Assembly: GCF_014648435.1 (NCBI RefSeq)
Contig: NZ_BMRC01000031.1
Location: 1 to 64,000 of the forward strand
Direction: 5' to 3'
Length of the DNA: 64,000 bases
DNA from: Nonomuraea spiralis
GTDB taxonomy: Bacteria; Actinomycetota; Actinomycetes; Streptosporangiales; Streptosporangiaceae
Positions within the stretch are counted from its first letter, which is position 1. Every line of letters begins with the position of its first letter. The notes beneath the pieces were generated by a model, which saw only the letters and a list, made by a program, of their open reading frames with translations, was not told where the DNA came from and ran no database searches. Position numbers and translations under genes: made by a program. Shown piece by piece: positions 47,679 through 56,416 of this stretch.

Positions 47679-48632
47679 GTGACACTCTCCGAGGAGCTCG
47701 GCGCCGTCGTCCGTGCCTATCTCTCCGACCGGCCGGAAGCGACGTGGCGGGCGTTCGCGCGCGACGTCGGCGTGGCGGGCCTGCTCGTGCCCGAGCGGTA
47801 CGGCGGCGCCGGATGCGGCCCGGCCGAGACGGCGGCCGTCGCCGAGGAACTGGGACGGGCGCTGTCACCCCACCCGTTCCTCCAGTCGGCCGTCATGGCG
47901 GTCGCGGCGCTCATGGCCGACGGGGACGACGAGGCGCGGGCGCGGTTGCTGCCGGAGCTGGCCTCGGGGGCGACGACGGCGACCGTCGTGCTGCCGGGCG
48001 ACGGGGACCTGCGGCTGGAGGGCGACCGGCTCTCGGGGGTGGTGCCGTACGCGCTGGCGGGCGAGGTCGTGCTCGCCTACGCCGGTGCGGAGCTGGTGGA
48101 GGCCGTGCCGGCGCGGCGGACGGCGTACCCGACCGTGGACGAGACCCGGCCGCTGGTCTCGCTCGCCTTCGACCGCGCGCCCGTACGGCGGCTGGGCCCC
48201 GGCGCGTCGTGGACCCGCGTACGGGACCTCGCGATCGCGGCGCTGGCCGCCGAGCAGGTGGGCGGGGCGGCGCGCTGCCTGGAGATGGCGGTCGGGCACG
48301 CGCGGTCGCGGCGGCAGTTCGGCCGGCCGATCGGCTCCTTCCAGGCGATCAAGCACAAACTGGCCGACGTGCTGCTGCTGGTGGAGTCGGCCCGGTCGGC
48401 GGCGCGGGCGGCGGGCGGGTCGGAGGTGTTCGCGGCCGTGGCGGGGTCGTACTGCACGGAGGCGTATCTGACGGCGGCGGGCGAGAACATCCAGGTGCAC
48501 GGCGGGATCGGGGTGACCTGGGAGCACCCGGCGCACCGGTATCTCAAGCGGGCCGCGTCGGACGCGCAGCTCTTCGGCCCGCCGCAGGCGCACCGCGCCC
48601 GCCTCGCGCCGCACGTGCTCGGCGAGGTGTGA
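47679..48632 (+). CDS. Short acyl-CoA dehydrogenase (FadE32/FadE33-like)
   Basis: The 317-residue flavoenzyme has ARDVGVAGLLVPERYGGAG, RSRRQFGRPIGSFQAIKHKLADV (near 205) and ENIQVHGGIGVTWEHPAHRYLKRA near the C-terminus. It is shorter than standard ACADs (about 380), lacks the final Y-x-G-T catalytic segment, and ends like the small subunit of the heterotetrameric steroid ACADs of Mycobacterium. It probably needs a partner ACAD. GTG 47679 has no ribosome binding site, which suggests a short or structured leader. Site A overlaps the promoter. The natural substrate is inferred to be a CoA thioester of the steroid CD-ring pathway from its neighbours only. Confidence 0.75.
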   Translation: MTLSEELGAVVRAYLSDRPEATWRAFARDVGVAGLLVPERYGGAGCGPAETAAVAEELGRALSPHPFLQSAVMAVAALMADGDDEARARLLPELASGATTATVVLPGDGDLRLEGDRLSGVVPYALAGEVVLAYAGAELVEAVPARRTAYPTVDETRPLVSLAFDRAPVRRLGPGASWTRVRDLAIAALAAEQVGGAARCLEMAVGHARSRRQFGRPIGSFQAIKHKLADVLLLVESARSAARAAGGSEVFAAVAGSYCTEAYLTAAGENIQVHGGIGVTWEHPAHRYLKRAASDAQLFGPPQAHRARLAPHVLGEV

Positions 48633-48639
48633 CGGCGGC

Positions 48640-49131
48640 TCAGCCGCCGAGCAGTTCCTCCCACGGATGGCGGGTGTTGGTGCGGCGGGTGGTGTCGAGC
48701 GCCTCGGCCAGGCGCCACAACCCGGGACGCGCGCGCACGCGGGCCCGGCCCATGGGATCGACCGCGCGCAGCTCGAACCGCACCCCCATCACCTCCAGCA
48801 CGGCCGAGGCCGCGTCACCGGGACCCGCGACCGCGAGCGAGGAGTCGTCGGGGCCGGGGCCCGGGTCGGGCATCTTCCCGGCGAGCAGCGCGGCCACCTC
48901 CGAGGCGTACGGCCCGTCGCGCCACTCGATGTGCCAGCTCCGGTCGGCGCCGCGCCACCACGTCAGGTCGCGGCACCACTCGATGAAGTCCGCCTCGGTC
49001 GCGAGGGCGGCCATCACCCGGCCGAACGCCTCGTAACCGAGCGCGTCGGCGAGCGAGGGATCGTCGTCGCCACGGTCGGGGACCGTGCCGTCCTTCGGCC
49101 GCCGCAGCGCGTGCTTTCGCCTCACGGTCAT
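48640..49131 (-). CDS. Hypothetical protein divergent from the LLM gene
   Basis: The 163-residue soluble protein opens with a basic stretch (VRRKHALRRPKDG) and contains ALGYEAFGRVMAALATEADF, CRDLTWWRGADRSWHIEWRD, then a beta-rich half (SAVLEVMGVRFELRAVDP) and a Trp-rich end. I recognise no family. It is convergent with the short ACAD (7-base gap) and divergent from the LLM gene across operator B (95-base gap), so it may be co-regulated with steroid genes. Confidence 0.5.
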   Translation of the reverse strand: MTVRRKHALRRPKDGTVPDRGDDDPSLADALGYEAFGRVMAALATEADFIEWCRDLTWWRGADRSWHIEWRDGPYASEVAALLAGKMPDPGPGPDDSSLAVAGPGDAASAVLEVMGVRFELRAVDPMGRARVRARPGLWRLAEALDTTRRTNTRHPWEELLGG

Positions 49132-49185
49132 CCACTCTGATCGGACGCGCGCCCTTCCCGCAAGACTTCGGCCCTGATAGTCTCT

Positions 49186-49203
49186 ACCAAGCGAGCGCTT
49201 GGT
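49186..49203. promoter_or_regulatory. Operator B before the LLM oxidoreductase gene
   Basis: ACCAAGC-GAGC-GCTTGGT is a perfect seven-base inverted repeat with N4 spacing, the best palindrome of the four sites in the window. TAGTCT lies just upstream as a weak -10. ATG 49227 is 24 bases downstream. Confidence 0.65.
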
Positions 49204-49226
49204 TCACTACTTTCGCCGGAGGCGCG

Positions 49227-50294
49227 ATGACGTCCCTACGGATCAGCCTGGGGTATGAACTGGAGGTCCGCGGCCGCACCCGCGAGGTCGAGCGACAGGC
49301 GTTCGAGAACGTGATCGAGCAGGTCGTCCTCGGCGATCGGCTGGGGTTCGACACGGCCTGGTTCGTCGAGCACCACTTCACCAGGGGTTTCTCCCACTCC
49401 TCCGCCCCCGATCTGGTCCTCGCGGCCATCTCGCAGCGCACCGGGCGCATCCACCTCGGGCTCGGCGTGGTGCTGCTGCCGTTCCAGTCGCCCATCCGCA
49501 CCGCCGAGCGCGTCGCCACGCTCGACGTGCTGAGCGGCGGCCGCGTCGAGTTCGGCACGGGACGCGGCGCCTCACCCCTGGAGTACCAGGCGTTCCAGCG
49601 GCCGTTCGAGAAGTCGCGGCAGATCTGGGAGGACTCGCTGGAGGCCACCCTGGCCATCTGGAACGCCGACGGCGAGCCGGTCAGCAGGTCGAACGAGTTC
49701 TTCGAGATCCCCGACGTGGCCGTCTACCCGCGGCCGGCCCAGCGGCCGCATCCGCCCGTATGGGTGGCCTCGACCTCGCTGGAGGGTTACCTGGCCGCCG
49801 CCCGGCACGGCTACAACCTGCTGGGCATGACGATGCTCAAGGGCATCGACGACGTGGCCGCCGACATCGCCCGGTACCGGGAATGCCTGGCCGAGAACGG
49901 CTTCGACCCCGACTCCCGGCGCGTGGCGCTGATGATCCCCTGGTTCGCCGCCCCCACCCGCGACGAGGCCAACGCCACCGCCGCCGACGCCGTCCTGTGG
50001 TACATCCGCCGCCAGGTCAACCTGGTCACCCCGCCCGACTACTACGACGCCCGCCACGCCACCCACCGCGTACTCGGCCAGCTGGCCGCCGGGATGCCGC
50101 CGGAGGAGGCCATGGCCACGCTGCGCGAGCATCTGATGGTCGTGGTGGACGACGTGGAGGGCTCGCGCAAGGCCCTGGCCAGGATCGCCGAGGCGGGCGC
50201 CACGGACCTGATCATCCAGGCGCAGGTCGGCGGGCTGGCCCACGAGAAGGTGTGCGAGTCGATGACCCTGTTCATGAACGAGGTGGCCCGTTGA
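49227..50294 (+). CDS. LLM-class (luciferase-like) flavin/F420 oxidoreductase
   Basis: The 355-residue TIM barrel belongs to the luciferase-like monooxygenase family: SLGYELEVRGRTREVERQAFEN, FDTAWFVEHHFTRGFSHS, RIHLGLGVVLLPFQSPIR, TLDVLSGGRVEFGTGRG and PPVWVASTSLEGYLAAARHG. It may use FMNH2 or F420H2. It is comparable in type and context to the LLM gene Rv3520c next to the steroid cluster of M. tuberculosis. GGAGG lies four bases before ATG 49227. Its stop overlaps the start of the next gene by three bases (TTGA). Confidence 0.8.
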   Translation: MTSLRISLGYELEVRGRTREVERQAFENVIEQVVLGDRLGFDTAWFVEHHFTRGFSHSSAPDLVLAAISQRTGRIHLGLGVVLLPFQSPIRTAERVATLDVLSGGRVEFGTGRGASPLEYQAFQRPFEKSRQIWEDSLEATLAIWNADGEPVSRSNEFFEIPDVAVYPRPAQRPHPPVWVASTSLEGYLAAARHGYNLLGMTMLKGIDDVAADIARYRECLAENGFDPDSRRVALMIPWFAAPTRDEANATAADAVLWYIRRQVNLVTPPDYYDARHATHRVLGQLAAGMPPEEAMATLREHLMVVVDDVEGSRKALARIAEAGATDLIIQAQVGGLAHEKVCESMTLFMNEVAR

Positions 50295-51358
50295 CGGCCG
50301 CCCGCTGGCTGACCCGCGACGACCTGGCCGCGGCCGGACGTTCCGCCGGAGGGCTCCTGCTCGTGGCGCCCGACGTGTCCAGCGTGTTCCCGATGGGCCC
50401 CGAGGACGCCGCCGCCGCGACCGGGCTCACCGGGGCGGCGCTGCGCGCGGCCGGCGTCGGCGGGCACGACCGGGTCGTGGTGGCGCTCGCCGAGCCGGCG
50501 GGCGCGCTGTGGGCCGCCGCAGCGGCGGACGTGGCCGGGGCCGCCGCCGCGGTGGGACCGCGCGGCCGCCTGCGCCTGCACCACGCGCTGACCGCGCTCG
50601 GCGCGACCACGCTGGTCAGCACCCCGACGGGCGCGATGGACCTGCTGGCCCGCCTGCACCTGGAGTTCCTGCTCGACCCGCTCGACCTCGGGCTCGACCA
50701 CATCGTCCTGACCGGCGAGATCGCCTCCAAGCGCACGATGGGACACCTCGCCGACGAGTTCGGCTGCGCGGTCACGGAGGTGCTCGCCAGCCCGTTCGGC
50801 GGCGGCGCCCTCGCCTACAGGACCGCCGAGGACGCGCCGCTCACCCCTCTCACGGACGGCGTGCTGGGGCTGGCCTCGCTGACCAAGGACGACCTGGCCG
50901 ATCCGGCCGACCCGGCGGCCGAGCTGGTCATCACGCCGTCCGGGCACTCGACGCTGGGCGACGCCGTGCTCAGGACGGGCATGGTGACCAGGCCCGGCGG
51001 GTCCGGCATCCCCGCGCCCGCGCACACGGTCGGCGACCACGTGCTGGTCAGGGGCGTGTGGCTGGCGTTGCCGCGGATCGAGAAGGCGCTGTCGAAGATC
51101 GACGGCGTGACCGGCTGGGAGTTGTCGATCACCCGCCAGGGCACTCTGGACGCCGCCGCGCTGACCGTGTCGTTCGGCCGGGAGAGCCTGGTCAGGAACC
51201 CCATGTGGCGGTCGCGCATCGAGCAGGCGGTACGGGCGCTGACCCCGGTCTCGATCGACGTGGGGGTCGCCCAGGACGTCCTGGAGACCCCCTCGCCCGG
51301 CACCGTGGACGACCGGCGCGGCCACCACCTCGGCCGGGACAGGTCCCTCGTCACCTAG
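50291..51358 (+). CDS. PaaK-like protein of the adenylate-forming superfamily
   Basis: The 355-residue protein resembles the second half of phenylacetate-CoA ligase-type enzymes: GLDHIVLTGEIASKRTMGHL near residue 138 and a C-terminal PaaK-C part (GDHVLVRGVWLALPRIEKAL, DGVTGWELSITRQGTLD). The canonical P-loop TSGTTGxPK is not visible; the equivalent region reads STPTGAM. It may therefore not be an ordinary ligase. TTG 50291 overlaps the LLM stop. Position between an LLM enzyme and FadD3 suggests a joint role. Confidence 0.55.
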   Translation: MTAARWLTRDDLAAAGRSAGGLLLVAPDVSSVFPMGPEDAAAATGLTGAALRAAGVGGHDRVVVALAEPAGALWAAAAADVAGAAAAVGPRGRLRLHHALTALGATTLVSTPTGAMDLLARLHLEFLLDPLDLGLDHIVLTGEIASKRTMGHLADEFGCAVTEVLASPFGGGALAYRTAEDAPLTPLTDGVLGLASLTKDDLADPADPAAELVITPSGHSTLGDAVLRTGMVTRPGGSGIPAPAHTVGDHVLVRGVWLALPRIEKALSKIDGVTGWELSITRQGTLDAAALTVSFGRESLVRNPMWRSRIEQAVRALTPVSIDVGVAQDVLETPSPGTVDDRRGHHLGRDRSLVT

Positions 51359-51374
51359 CGCGACGGAGTAGCCG

Positions 51375-52892
51375 ATGGCATCGATGCCCGACTGGGGAAC
51401 CCTCCCCCGCATGCTGCGCGACCAGGCCGAACGCCACCCCGACGCCACGGCGGTCGTCGAGGGCGGCGCCCGGGTCACGATGTCGGAGCTGCGGTCGCGG
51501 GCCGCCGAGGTCGCCCGGGGGCTGATCGCCCTCGGCGTCGAGCCCGGCGACCGGGTGGCGATCTGGGGCTCGAACTCGGCGTCCTGGGTACGGCACGCGC
51601 TCGGTGTCTGGGACGCCGGCGCCGTCCTCGTGCCGCTGTCGGCCCGGTACAAGGGCATCGAGGCCGCCCAGCTGATCGCCAGGACCGGGGTGAAGGTCGT
51701 GATCGTCGGCGATCCGCCGCTCGCCCGCCTGCTGCCGCCCCTGGACGACGGCGTCACCGTACGCGCGGCCGGCGGCCTGGACCCGGCCGGGGTCACCGTA
51801 CGGGCGGGCGAGGAACGGGCGCTCGCCGTCGGGCCGGACGACCTGTGCGAGATCATGTCCACGTCCGGCACCACGGGGACGCCCAAGGGCGTGATGCTCG
51901 ACCACGCCCAGGTCCTGCGCGGCTACTGGGACTGGTCGGAGATCGTCACGCTGGACGAGCACGACCGCTATCCGGTGATCGCGCCGTTCAACCACGGGTT
52001 CGGGCTGAACGCCGGGCTCGTCGCCTGCCTGATGCGCCGGGCCACGATGGTGCCGATCCCGGTCTTCTCCCCGGACGCCCTGATGTCGCTGATCTCCACC
52101 GAGAAGGTGACGATCCTGGCCGGGCCGCCCACCCTGTTCGCCCGGATCCTGGACGAGCTGGACCGCGCCGACCGGGACGTCTCCTCGCTGCGGGTGGCCA
52201 TCTGCGGCGCCGCCTCCGTACCGGCCGCGCTGATCACCCGGCTGGTCGAACGGGTCGGCCTGGAACGGATGATCAACGCGTACGGGCTGATGGAGGGCAC
52301 GGTGGTCTCCATGACCAGGGCCGGCGACCCCATCGAGGTGATCGCGAACACCACCGGCAGGGCCGTGCCGGGCATCGAGGTCAAGATCGTGGACGACGAC
52401 GGCAAGGAGGTCGCCCCCGGCCTGCGCGGCGAGATCCTGCAACGCGGCTACGGCGTGATGCGCGGCTACTGGGACGAGCCCGCCAGGACCGCCGAGGTGG
52501 TCGACGCCGACGGCTGGCTGCACACCGGCGACGTCGGCGTGCTGGACGAGGCGGGCAACCTCGCCATCGTGGACAGGAAGAAGGAGCTCTACATCGTCAA
52601 CGGCTTCAACGTCTCCCCCGCCGAGGTCGAGTCGCTCCTGCTGCGCGAGGGCTCGCTGGCCCAGGCCGCGGTGGTCGGCGTGCCCGACGCCGTCTCCGGG
52701 GAGTCCGGGGTGGCGTACGTGGTCCCCCGGCCGGGCGCGCAGGTCACCGCCGGGACGCTGCTCTCCTGGGCGAAGGCCAACATGTCCAACTACAAGGTGC
52801 CCAAACGGGTAGAAGTGGTCGAAGCGCTGCCCGTCAACGTCAACGGCAAGATCGACAAGCTGGCCCTGCGTGCCCGGGCGGCGACCGGATAA
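51375..52892 (+). CDS. fadD3: Acyl-CoA synthetase, FadD3-like
   Basis: The 505-residue ANL enzyme has IMSTSGTTGTPKGVMLDH (P-loop near 158), YGLMEGT, GWLHTGDVG (near 378), the hinge DRKKELYIVNGFNV and the catalytic lysine region NVNGKIDKLALR. It activates an acid as an acyl-AMP and CoA thioester. In Mycobacterium FadD3 ligates CoA to HIP, the CD-ring intermediate of cholesterol. Similarity and context support the same role, but related short-chain ligases cannot be excluded. GGAG is about six bases before ATG 51375. Confidence 0.65.
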   Translation: MASMPDWGTLPRMLRDQAERHPDATAVVEGGARVTMSELRSRAAEVARGLIALGVEPGDRVAIWGSNSASWVRHALGVWDAGAVLVPLSARYKGIEAAQLIARTGVKVVIVGDPPLARLLPPLDDGVTVRAAGGLDPAGVTVRAGEERALAVGPDDLCEIMSTSGTTGTPKGVMLDHAQVLRGYWDWSEIVTLDEHDRYPVIAPFNHGFGLNAGLVACLMRRATMVPIPVFSPDALMSLISTEKVTILAGPPTLFARILDELDRADRDVSSLRVAICGAASVPAALITRLVERVGLERMINAYGLMEGTVVSMTRAGDPIEVIANTTGRAVPGIEVKIVDDDGKEVAPGLRGEILQRGYGVMRGYWDEPARTAEVVDADGWLHTGDVGVLDEAGNLAIVDRKKELYIVNGFNVSPAEVESLLLREGSLAQAAVVGVPDAVSGESGVAYVVPRPGAQVTAGTLLSWAKANMSNYKVPKRVEVVEALPVNVNGKIDKLALRARAATG

Positions 52893-52931
52893 GGGGTTCC
52901 GGCGTGTTCAGGGGCTGTCAGGGGCGCCCTC

Positions 52932-53066
52932 GTGAGCGAGAATCGCGAGCGGACGGTATTCGCGGAAGACGGGTTCATCCGCGAGGGCGACCGGGGATAC
53001 ATCGATGACACGGGCCGGTTGCACCTCTTGGGACGCGTACTCCGCGTCGCACCTTCACCGGCATGA
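52932..53066 (+). pseudogene. Orphan fragment of an acyl-CoA ligase hinge region
   Basis: GTG 52932 opens 44 codons ending at TGA 53064-53066. The product FAEDGFIREGDRGYIDDTGR, then LHLLGR, is the A8-type region of an adenylate-forming enzyme (GDxGYxDxxGRLxxxGR). Nothing else of such a gene is present. The stop overlaps the ribosome binding site of the next gene. It may be the last trace of a second ligase. Confidence 0.4.
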
Positions 53067-53075
53067 GGAGGCAGC

Positions 53076-54398
53076 GTGGCGTTGCACGTGGCGGTCATCG
53101 GGTCGGGCCCCGCCGGGATCTACACGGCCGAGGCGCTGGTCAAACAGTCGGTCGAGCCCGTCCAGGTCGACGTGCTCGAACGGCTGCCCACGCCGTACGG
53201 GCTGGTCAGGTACGGAGTGGCGCCCGACCACACGTCGATCAAGTCGATCGCGAACTACCTGCGCAGGGTCCTGGAGCTGCCCCAGGTGCGTTTCCTCGGC
53301 GGCATCACCCTGGGCGACCACGTCTCCGTCGAGGACCTGCTGCGGGTCTACGACGCGGTCGTCTACTGCACCGGCGCGATGGTCGACCGGCGGCTCGGCA
53401 TCCCCGGCGAGGACCTGCCGGGCAGCGTGGCGGCGACCGACTTCGTCAACTGGTACTGCGGCCATCCCGACGTCGATCCCGGCCGCTTCACCCTCGACAG
53501 CTCGGAGGTCGCGGTGATCGGCGTCGGCAACGTGGCCGTCGACGTCGTCCGCGTGCTGGCCAAGACCGCCGAGGAGCTGCGGCACACCGACGTGCCCCAC
53601 GACGTGCTGGAACGCCTGAGCCAGAGCCAGGTCAAGGCCATCCACATGGTCGGGCGGCGCGGGCCCGAGCACGCCAAGTTCACCCTGAAGGAGCTGCGCG
53701 AGCTGGGCGAGCTGGCCAACGCCGACGTCTGCGTGCGCCCGGACGAGTCGGCCGTACTCGGCGCCGACTTCCCGCGCCAGGTCCAGGGCAACATCAAGGT
53801 CCTGCAGTCGTGGGCCGGTCGCGAGCCCGTCGGCCGGCCGCGCCGCCTCGACGTGCGCTTCTGGTTGCGGCCGGTGGAGATCCTGGGCGCCGAGCGGGTC
53901 GAGGGTCTCCGGCTCGAACGTACCCGCCTGTCGGAGGAGGGCCGCGTCGTCGGCACCGGCGAGTACGAGACGCTGCCCGTCGGCATGGTGCTGCGCTCGG
54001 TCGGCTACCAGAGCGTCCCGCTGCCGGGTGTGCCGTTCTCCGAGCGGACCATGACCGTGCCCAACGAGGCCGGCCGGGTGCGCCCGCGCGAGTACGTGGC
54101 GGGCTGGCTCAAGCGCGGCCCGACCGGCGTCATCGGCACCAACAAGTCCGACGCCGCCGAGACGGTCCGCACGCTGCTGGCCGACCTGGACGGGGAGGCC
54201 CTGGAGGGCGGCGAGCGCGTGTCGCGGCCGTCCGTCGAGTCGCTGCTGGCCGAGCGGGGCGTGCGGCCGGTGACGTACGGCGACTGGCTGGCCATCGAGC
54301 GGGCCGAGAGCGAGCTGGCCACGTCGCTCGGCCGCGGCGAACGCGTCAAGCTGGTCGGCGTCGACACCATGCTCCGCGCCTGCGCCCACCGGGAATGA
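53076..54398 (+). CDS. fprA: Ferredoxin-NADP+ reductase, FprA type
   Basis: The 440-residue flavoenzyme is adrenodoxin-reductase-like: VAVIGSGPAGIYTAEAL at the N-terminus (FAD), LPTPYGLVRYGVAPDH, VIGVGNVAVDVVRVLA (NADP), and GWLKRGPTGVIGTNKSDAAET near the end. It passes electrons to a ferredoxin, which could supply a P450 or Rieske oxygenase. Such oxygenases act in steroid catabolism, but none is in the window. GAGGAGG lies four to five bases before GTG 53076. Its stop overlaps the next start (ATGA). Confidence 0.93.
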   Translation: MALHVAVIGSGPAGIYTAEALVKQSVEPVQVDVLERLPTPYGLVRYGVAPDHTSIKSIANYLRRVLELPQVRFLGGITLGDHVSVEDLLRVYDAVVYCTGAMVDRRLGIPGEDLPGSVAATDFVNWYCGHPDVDPGRFTLDSSEVAVIGVGNVAVDVVRVLAKTAEELRHTDVPHDVLERLSQSQVKAIHMVGRRGPEHAKFTLKELRELGELANADVCVRPDESAVLGADFPRQVQGNIKVLQSWAGREPVGRPRRLDVRFWLRPVEILGAERVEGLRLERTRLSEEGRVVGTGEYETLPVGMVLRSVGYQSVPLPGVPFSERTMTVPNEAGRVRPREYVAGWLKRGPTGVIGTNKSDAAETVRTLLADLDGEALEGGERVSRPSVESLLAERGVRPVTYGDWLAIERAESELATSLGRGERVKLVGVDTMLRACAHRE

Positions 54399-55513
54399 GC
54401 CCGTACGTGAACGACGAGACCGTGCCCGGCTTCGCCGAGGTCCACGCGGTCCAGCAGGCCCGCTACCCCATGACCGAGCCGGACCGGCAGCCCGTCCACA
54501 CCGTCTACGTGCCCGCCGACCGGTTCTCCGCCTCGACCGTCGCCGAGTGGGGCGGGCAGGCGTCCTCCCTGGCCAAGGCCCATCTGGAGGCGTTCGCGCC
54601 CGGCGTGCACGAGCGGGTGCTCGCCAAGCTGGCCCGCGAGCCGATCGAGGACCTGCGGATCGACTTCGAGGACGGCTACGGCGTGCGCCCGTACGAGGAG
54701 GAGGACGGCCACGCCGGACGGGCGGCGCGGGCCGTGGCCGACCTGCACGCCGCCGGGACCCTGCCGCGCCGGTGGGGGCTGCGGGTGAAGTCGTTCGCCG
54801 ACGGCGACCCCGGACGTTCGGTGCGCACGCTCGGCGCTTTCCTGACCGGGGTGCTCGACCACGCCGGCGAGCTGCCCGCCGGTTTCACGGTGACCTTCCC
54901 GAAAGTGCTGATGGAGGAGTACCTCGGCATGTTCGCGGGGGTGCTCGAACGGCTGGAGGCGCGGCTCGGCCTGCCGCGGCTGCGCTTCGAGATGCAGGTG
55001 GAGGCCCCGCAGACGCTGCACTTCCTGCGGGCCGAGCTGGCCGGGGCGTTCGGCGGACGGCTGTCCGCGGCGCACTTCGGCGTGTTCGACTACACCGCCG
55101 CCATCGGCCTGCCGCCGCACGAGCAGCGGCTCGACCATCCGGCCTGCGACCACGCCAGGCACGTGATGCAGACGGCGTTCGCGGGCACGGGCGTGGAGCT
55201 GTCCGACGGCTCGCTGGCCGCCGCGCCCGCCTCCGACCGGGCCGAGGACGTACACGCCCTGTGGGGCCGGCACGCCCGGCTGGTCGGCCACTCCCTGGCC
55301 CACGGCTTCTACCAGGGCTGGGACATGCATCCCGCCCACCTGGTGAGCAGGTTCGCCACCGTCCACGCCTTCCATCTGGCCCGCTACGACTCCTACCGCG
55401 AGCGCGTACGGGCCTGGGAGGAGCGGCGGGCGGCCGGGGAGGGCGTCATGGACGAGCCGGCCACCATCAGGACGCTGGCGGCCGCCCTCCGCCGCGCCGA
55501 CGCGGCCCTGTGA
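54395..55513 (+). CDS. HpcH/HpaI aldolase-citrate lyase family protein (DUF6986)
   Basis: The 372-residue protein contains HTVYVPADRFSASTVAEWG, RIDFEDGYG, FEMQVEAPQTLHFLRAELA (metal ligand Glu) and HFGVFDYTAAIGLP (metal ligand Asp), the layout of a Mg2+-dependent citrate-lyase-like TIM barrel. Reaction unknown; C-C cleavage of a hydroxy acid or acyl-CoA is expected. ATG 54395 overlaps the fprA stop by four bases. DUF6986 genes also occur near ureide/purine genes in other actinomycetes, so linkage with steroid genes is not specific. Confidence 0.75.
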   Translation: MSPYVNDETVPGFAEVHAVQQARYPMTEPDRQPVHTVYVPADRFSASTVAEWGGQASSLAKAHLEAFAPGVHERVLAKLAREPIEDLRIDFEDGYGVRPYEEEDGHAGRAARAVADLHAAGTLPRRWGLRVKSFADGDPGRSVRTLGAFLTGVLDHAGELPAGFTVTFPKVLMEEYLGMFAGVLERLEARLGLPRLRFEMQVEAPQTLHFLRAELAGAFGGRLSAAHFGVFDYTAAIGLPPHEQRLDHPACDHARHVMQTAFAGTGVELSDGSLAAAPASDRAEDVHALWGRHARLVGHSLAHGFYQGWDMHPAHLVSRFATVHAFHLARYDSYRERVRAWEERRAAGEGVMDEPATIRTLAAALRRADAAL

Positions 55514-55529
55514 TCCGTTCCTGCGGGGC

Positions 55530-56210
55530 TCAGTCGCGCTCGACCAGCGAACGCCACTGCCGGACCAGCCGCCAGTCGACCGGGTCCGACCAGGTCGGCC
55601 GTACGGCCGAGCCCACGTGGAAGGCGCGGATGCCGTAGTCGAGCAGGTCCGGCACGTGGACGGGCTTGAGGCCGCCGCCCGCCAGGACGATCGAGCCGTC
55701 GCCCGCCTCGGCGCGGGACTTCAGCGTCGGCATCCCGGCGCCGACGCCCTGCGGGGAGCCGGAGGTGAGCACGGTGGCCAGGTTGGGCAGCAGCCGCACG
55801 GCCCGCCAGGACGCCTGTACGTCGGCCGCGTGGTCGACGGCGCGGTGGAAGGTCCACGGGAGCGGTGAGACGGCGTGGATGAGCGCCTCGGTGGCCGCCA
55901 GATCGACCACGCCCGCGCCGTCCAGGAAGCCGAAGACGAACCCGGCCGCGCCCGCCTGGGCGAGCTCCTTGGCGTCGCGGCGCAGCCGGTCCAGGACGTC
56001 GGGGCCGGCGGTGAAGTTCGCCTCGCAGCGCAACATCACCATCTGGGGCAGGGGGCACTCCGCGGCGATCGCGGCGACCGTCTCCGGAGCGGGGGTGAGC
56101 CCGTCGGCCGCCATGTCGGCGACGACCTCAAGGCGGTCGGCGCCGCCCTGCTCGGCGGCAACGGCGTCGCGCACGTTGAGCGCGATCACCTCAAGGAGGG
56201 ATCCGGTCAT
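55530..56210 (-). CDS. cutC: CutC-family protein
   Basis: The 226-residue TIM barrel matches CutC: LLEVIALNVRDAVAAEQGGADRLEVVADM, MLRCEANFTAG, FHRAVDHAADV and LTSGSPQGVGAGMPTL. CutC was linked to copper tolerance in E. coli, but its biochemical role is unproven. ATG 56210 has no ribosome binding site; TATAAC about 13 bases upstream on the minus strand suggests a leaderless transcript. The frame extends upstream, but homology begins here. Confidence 0.85.
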   Translation of the reverse strand: MTGSLLEVIALNVRDAVAAEQGGADRLEVVADMAADGLTPAPETVAAIAAECPLPQMVMLRCEANFTAGPDVLDRLRRDAKELAQAGAAGFVFGFLDGAGVVDLAATEALIHAVSPLPWTFHRAVDHAADVQASWRAVRLLPNLATVLTSGSPQGVGAGMPTLKSRAEAGDGSIVLAGGGLKPVHVPDLLDYGIRAFHVGSAVRPTWSDPVDWRLVRQWRSLVERD

Positions 56211-56416
56211 GGAGGAGAGGTTATATGGTGCTCTGTCCTTTTGCGCCGGAAACGCACACGCCCTCGGCGCCCCGAGGCCGCCCATTGCGGTACGATCTTG
56301 GACCACCCGACTGACTGAAGGCTCGGTGCCCGCGGTGAACTGCCGCCTGTCGTGAGGCGGCATGACCGCCGGCCGGACCCGGCTCCGCTCGGGCCGGATC
56401 CGGCCAGAGGGGTTCG

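Noticed and set aside
53063..55513. An 816-codon frame joining the fprA region and the aldolase
   Set aside because: Only the last 372 codons, from 54395, are real; the rest is out of frame with fprA.
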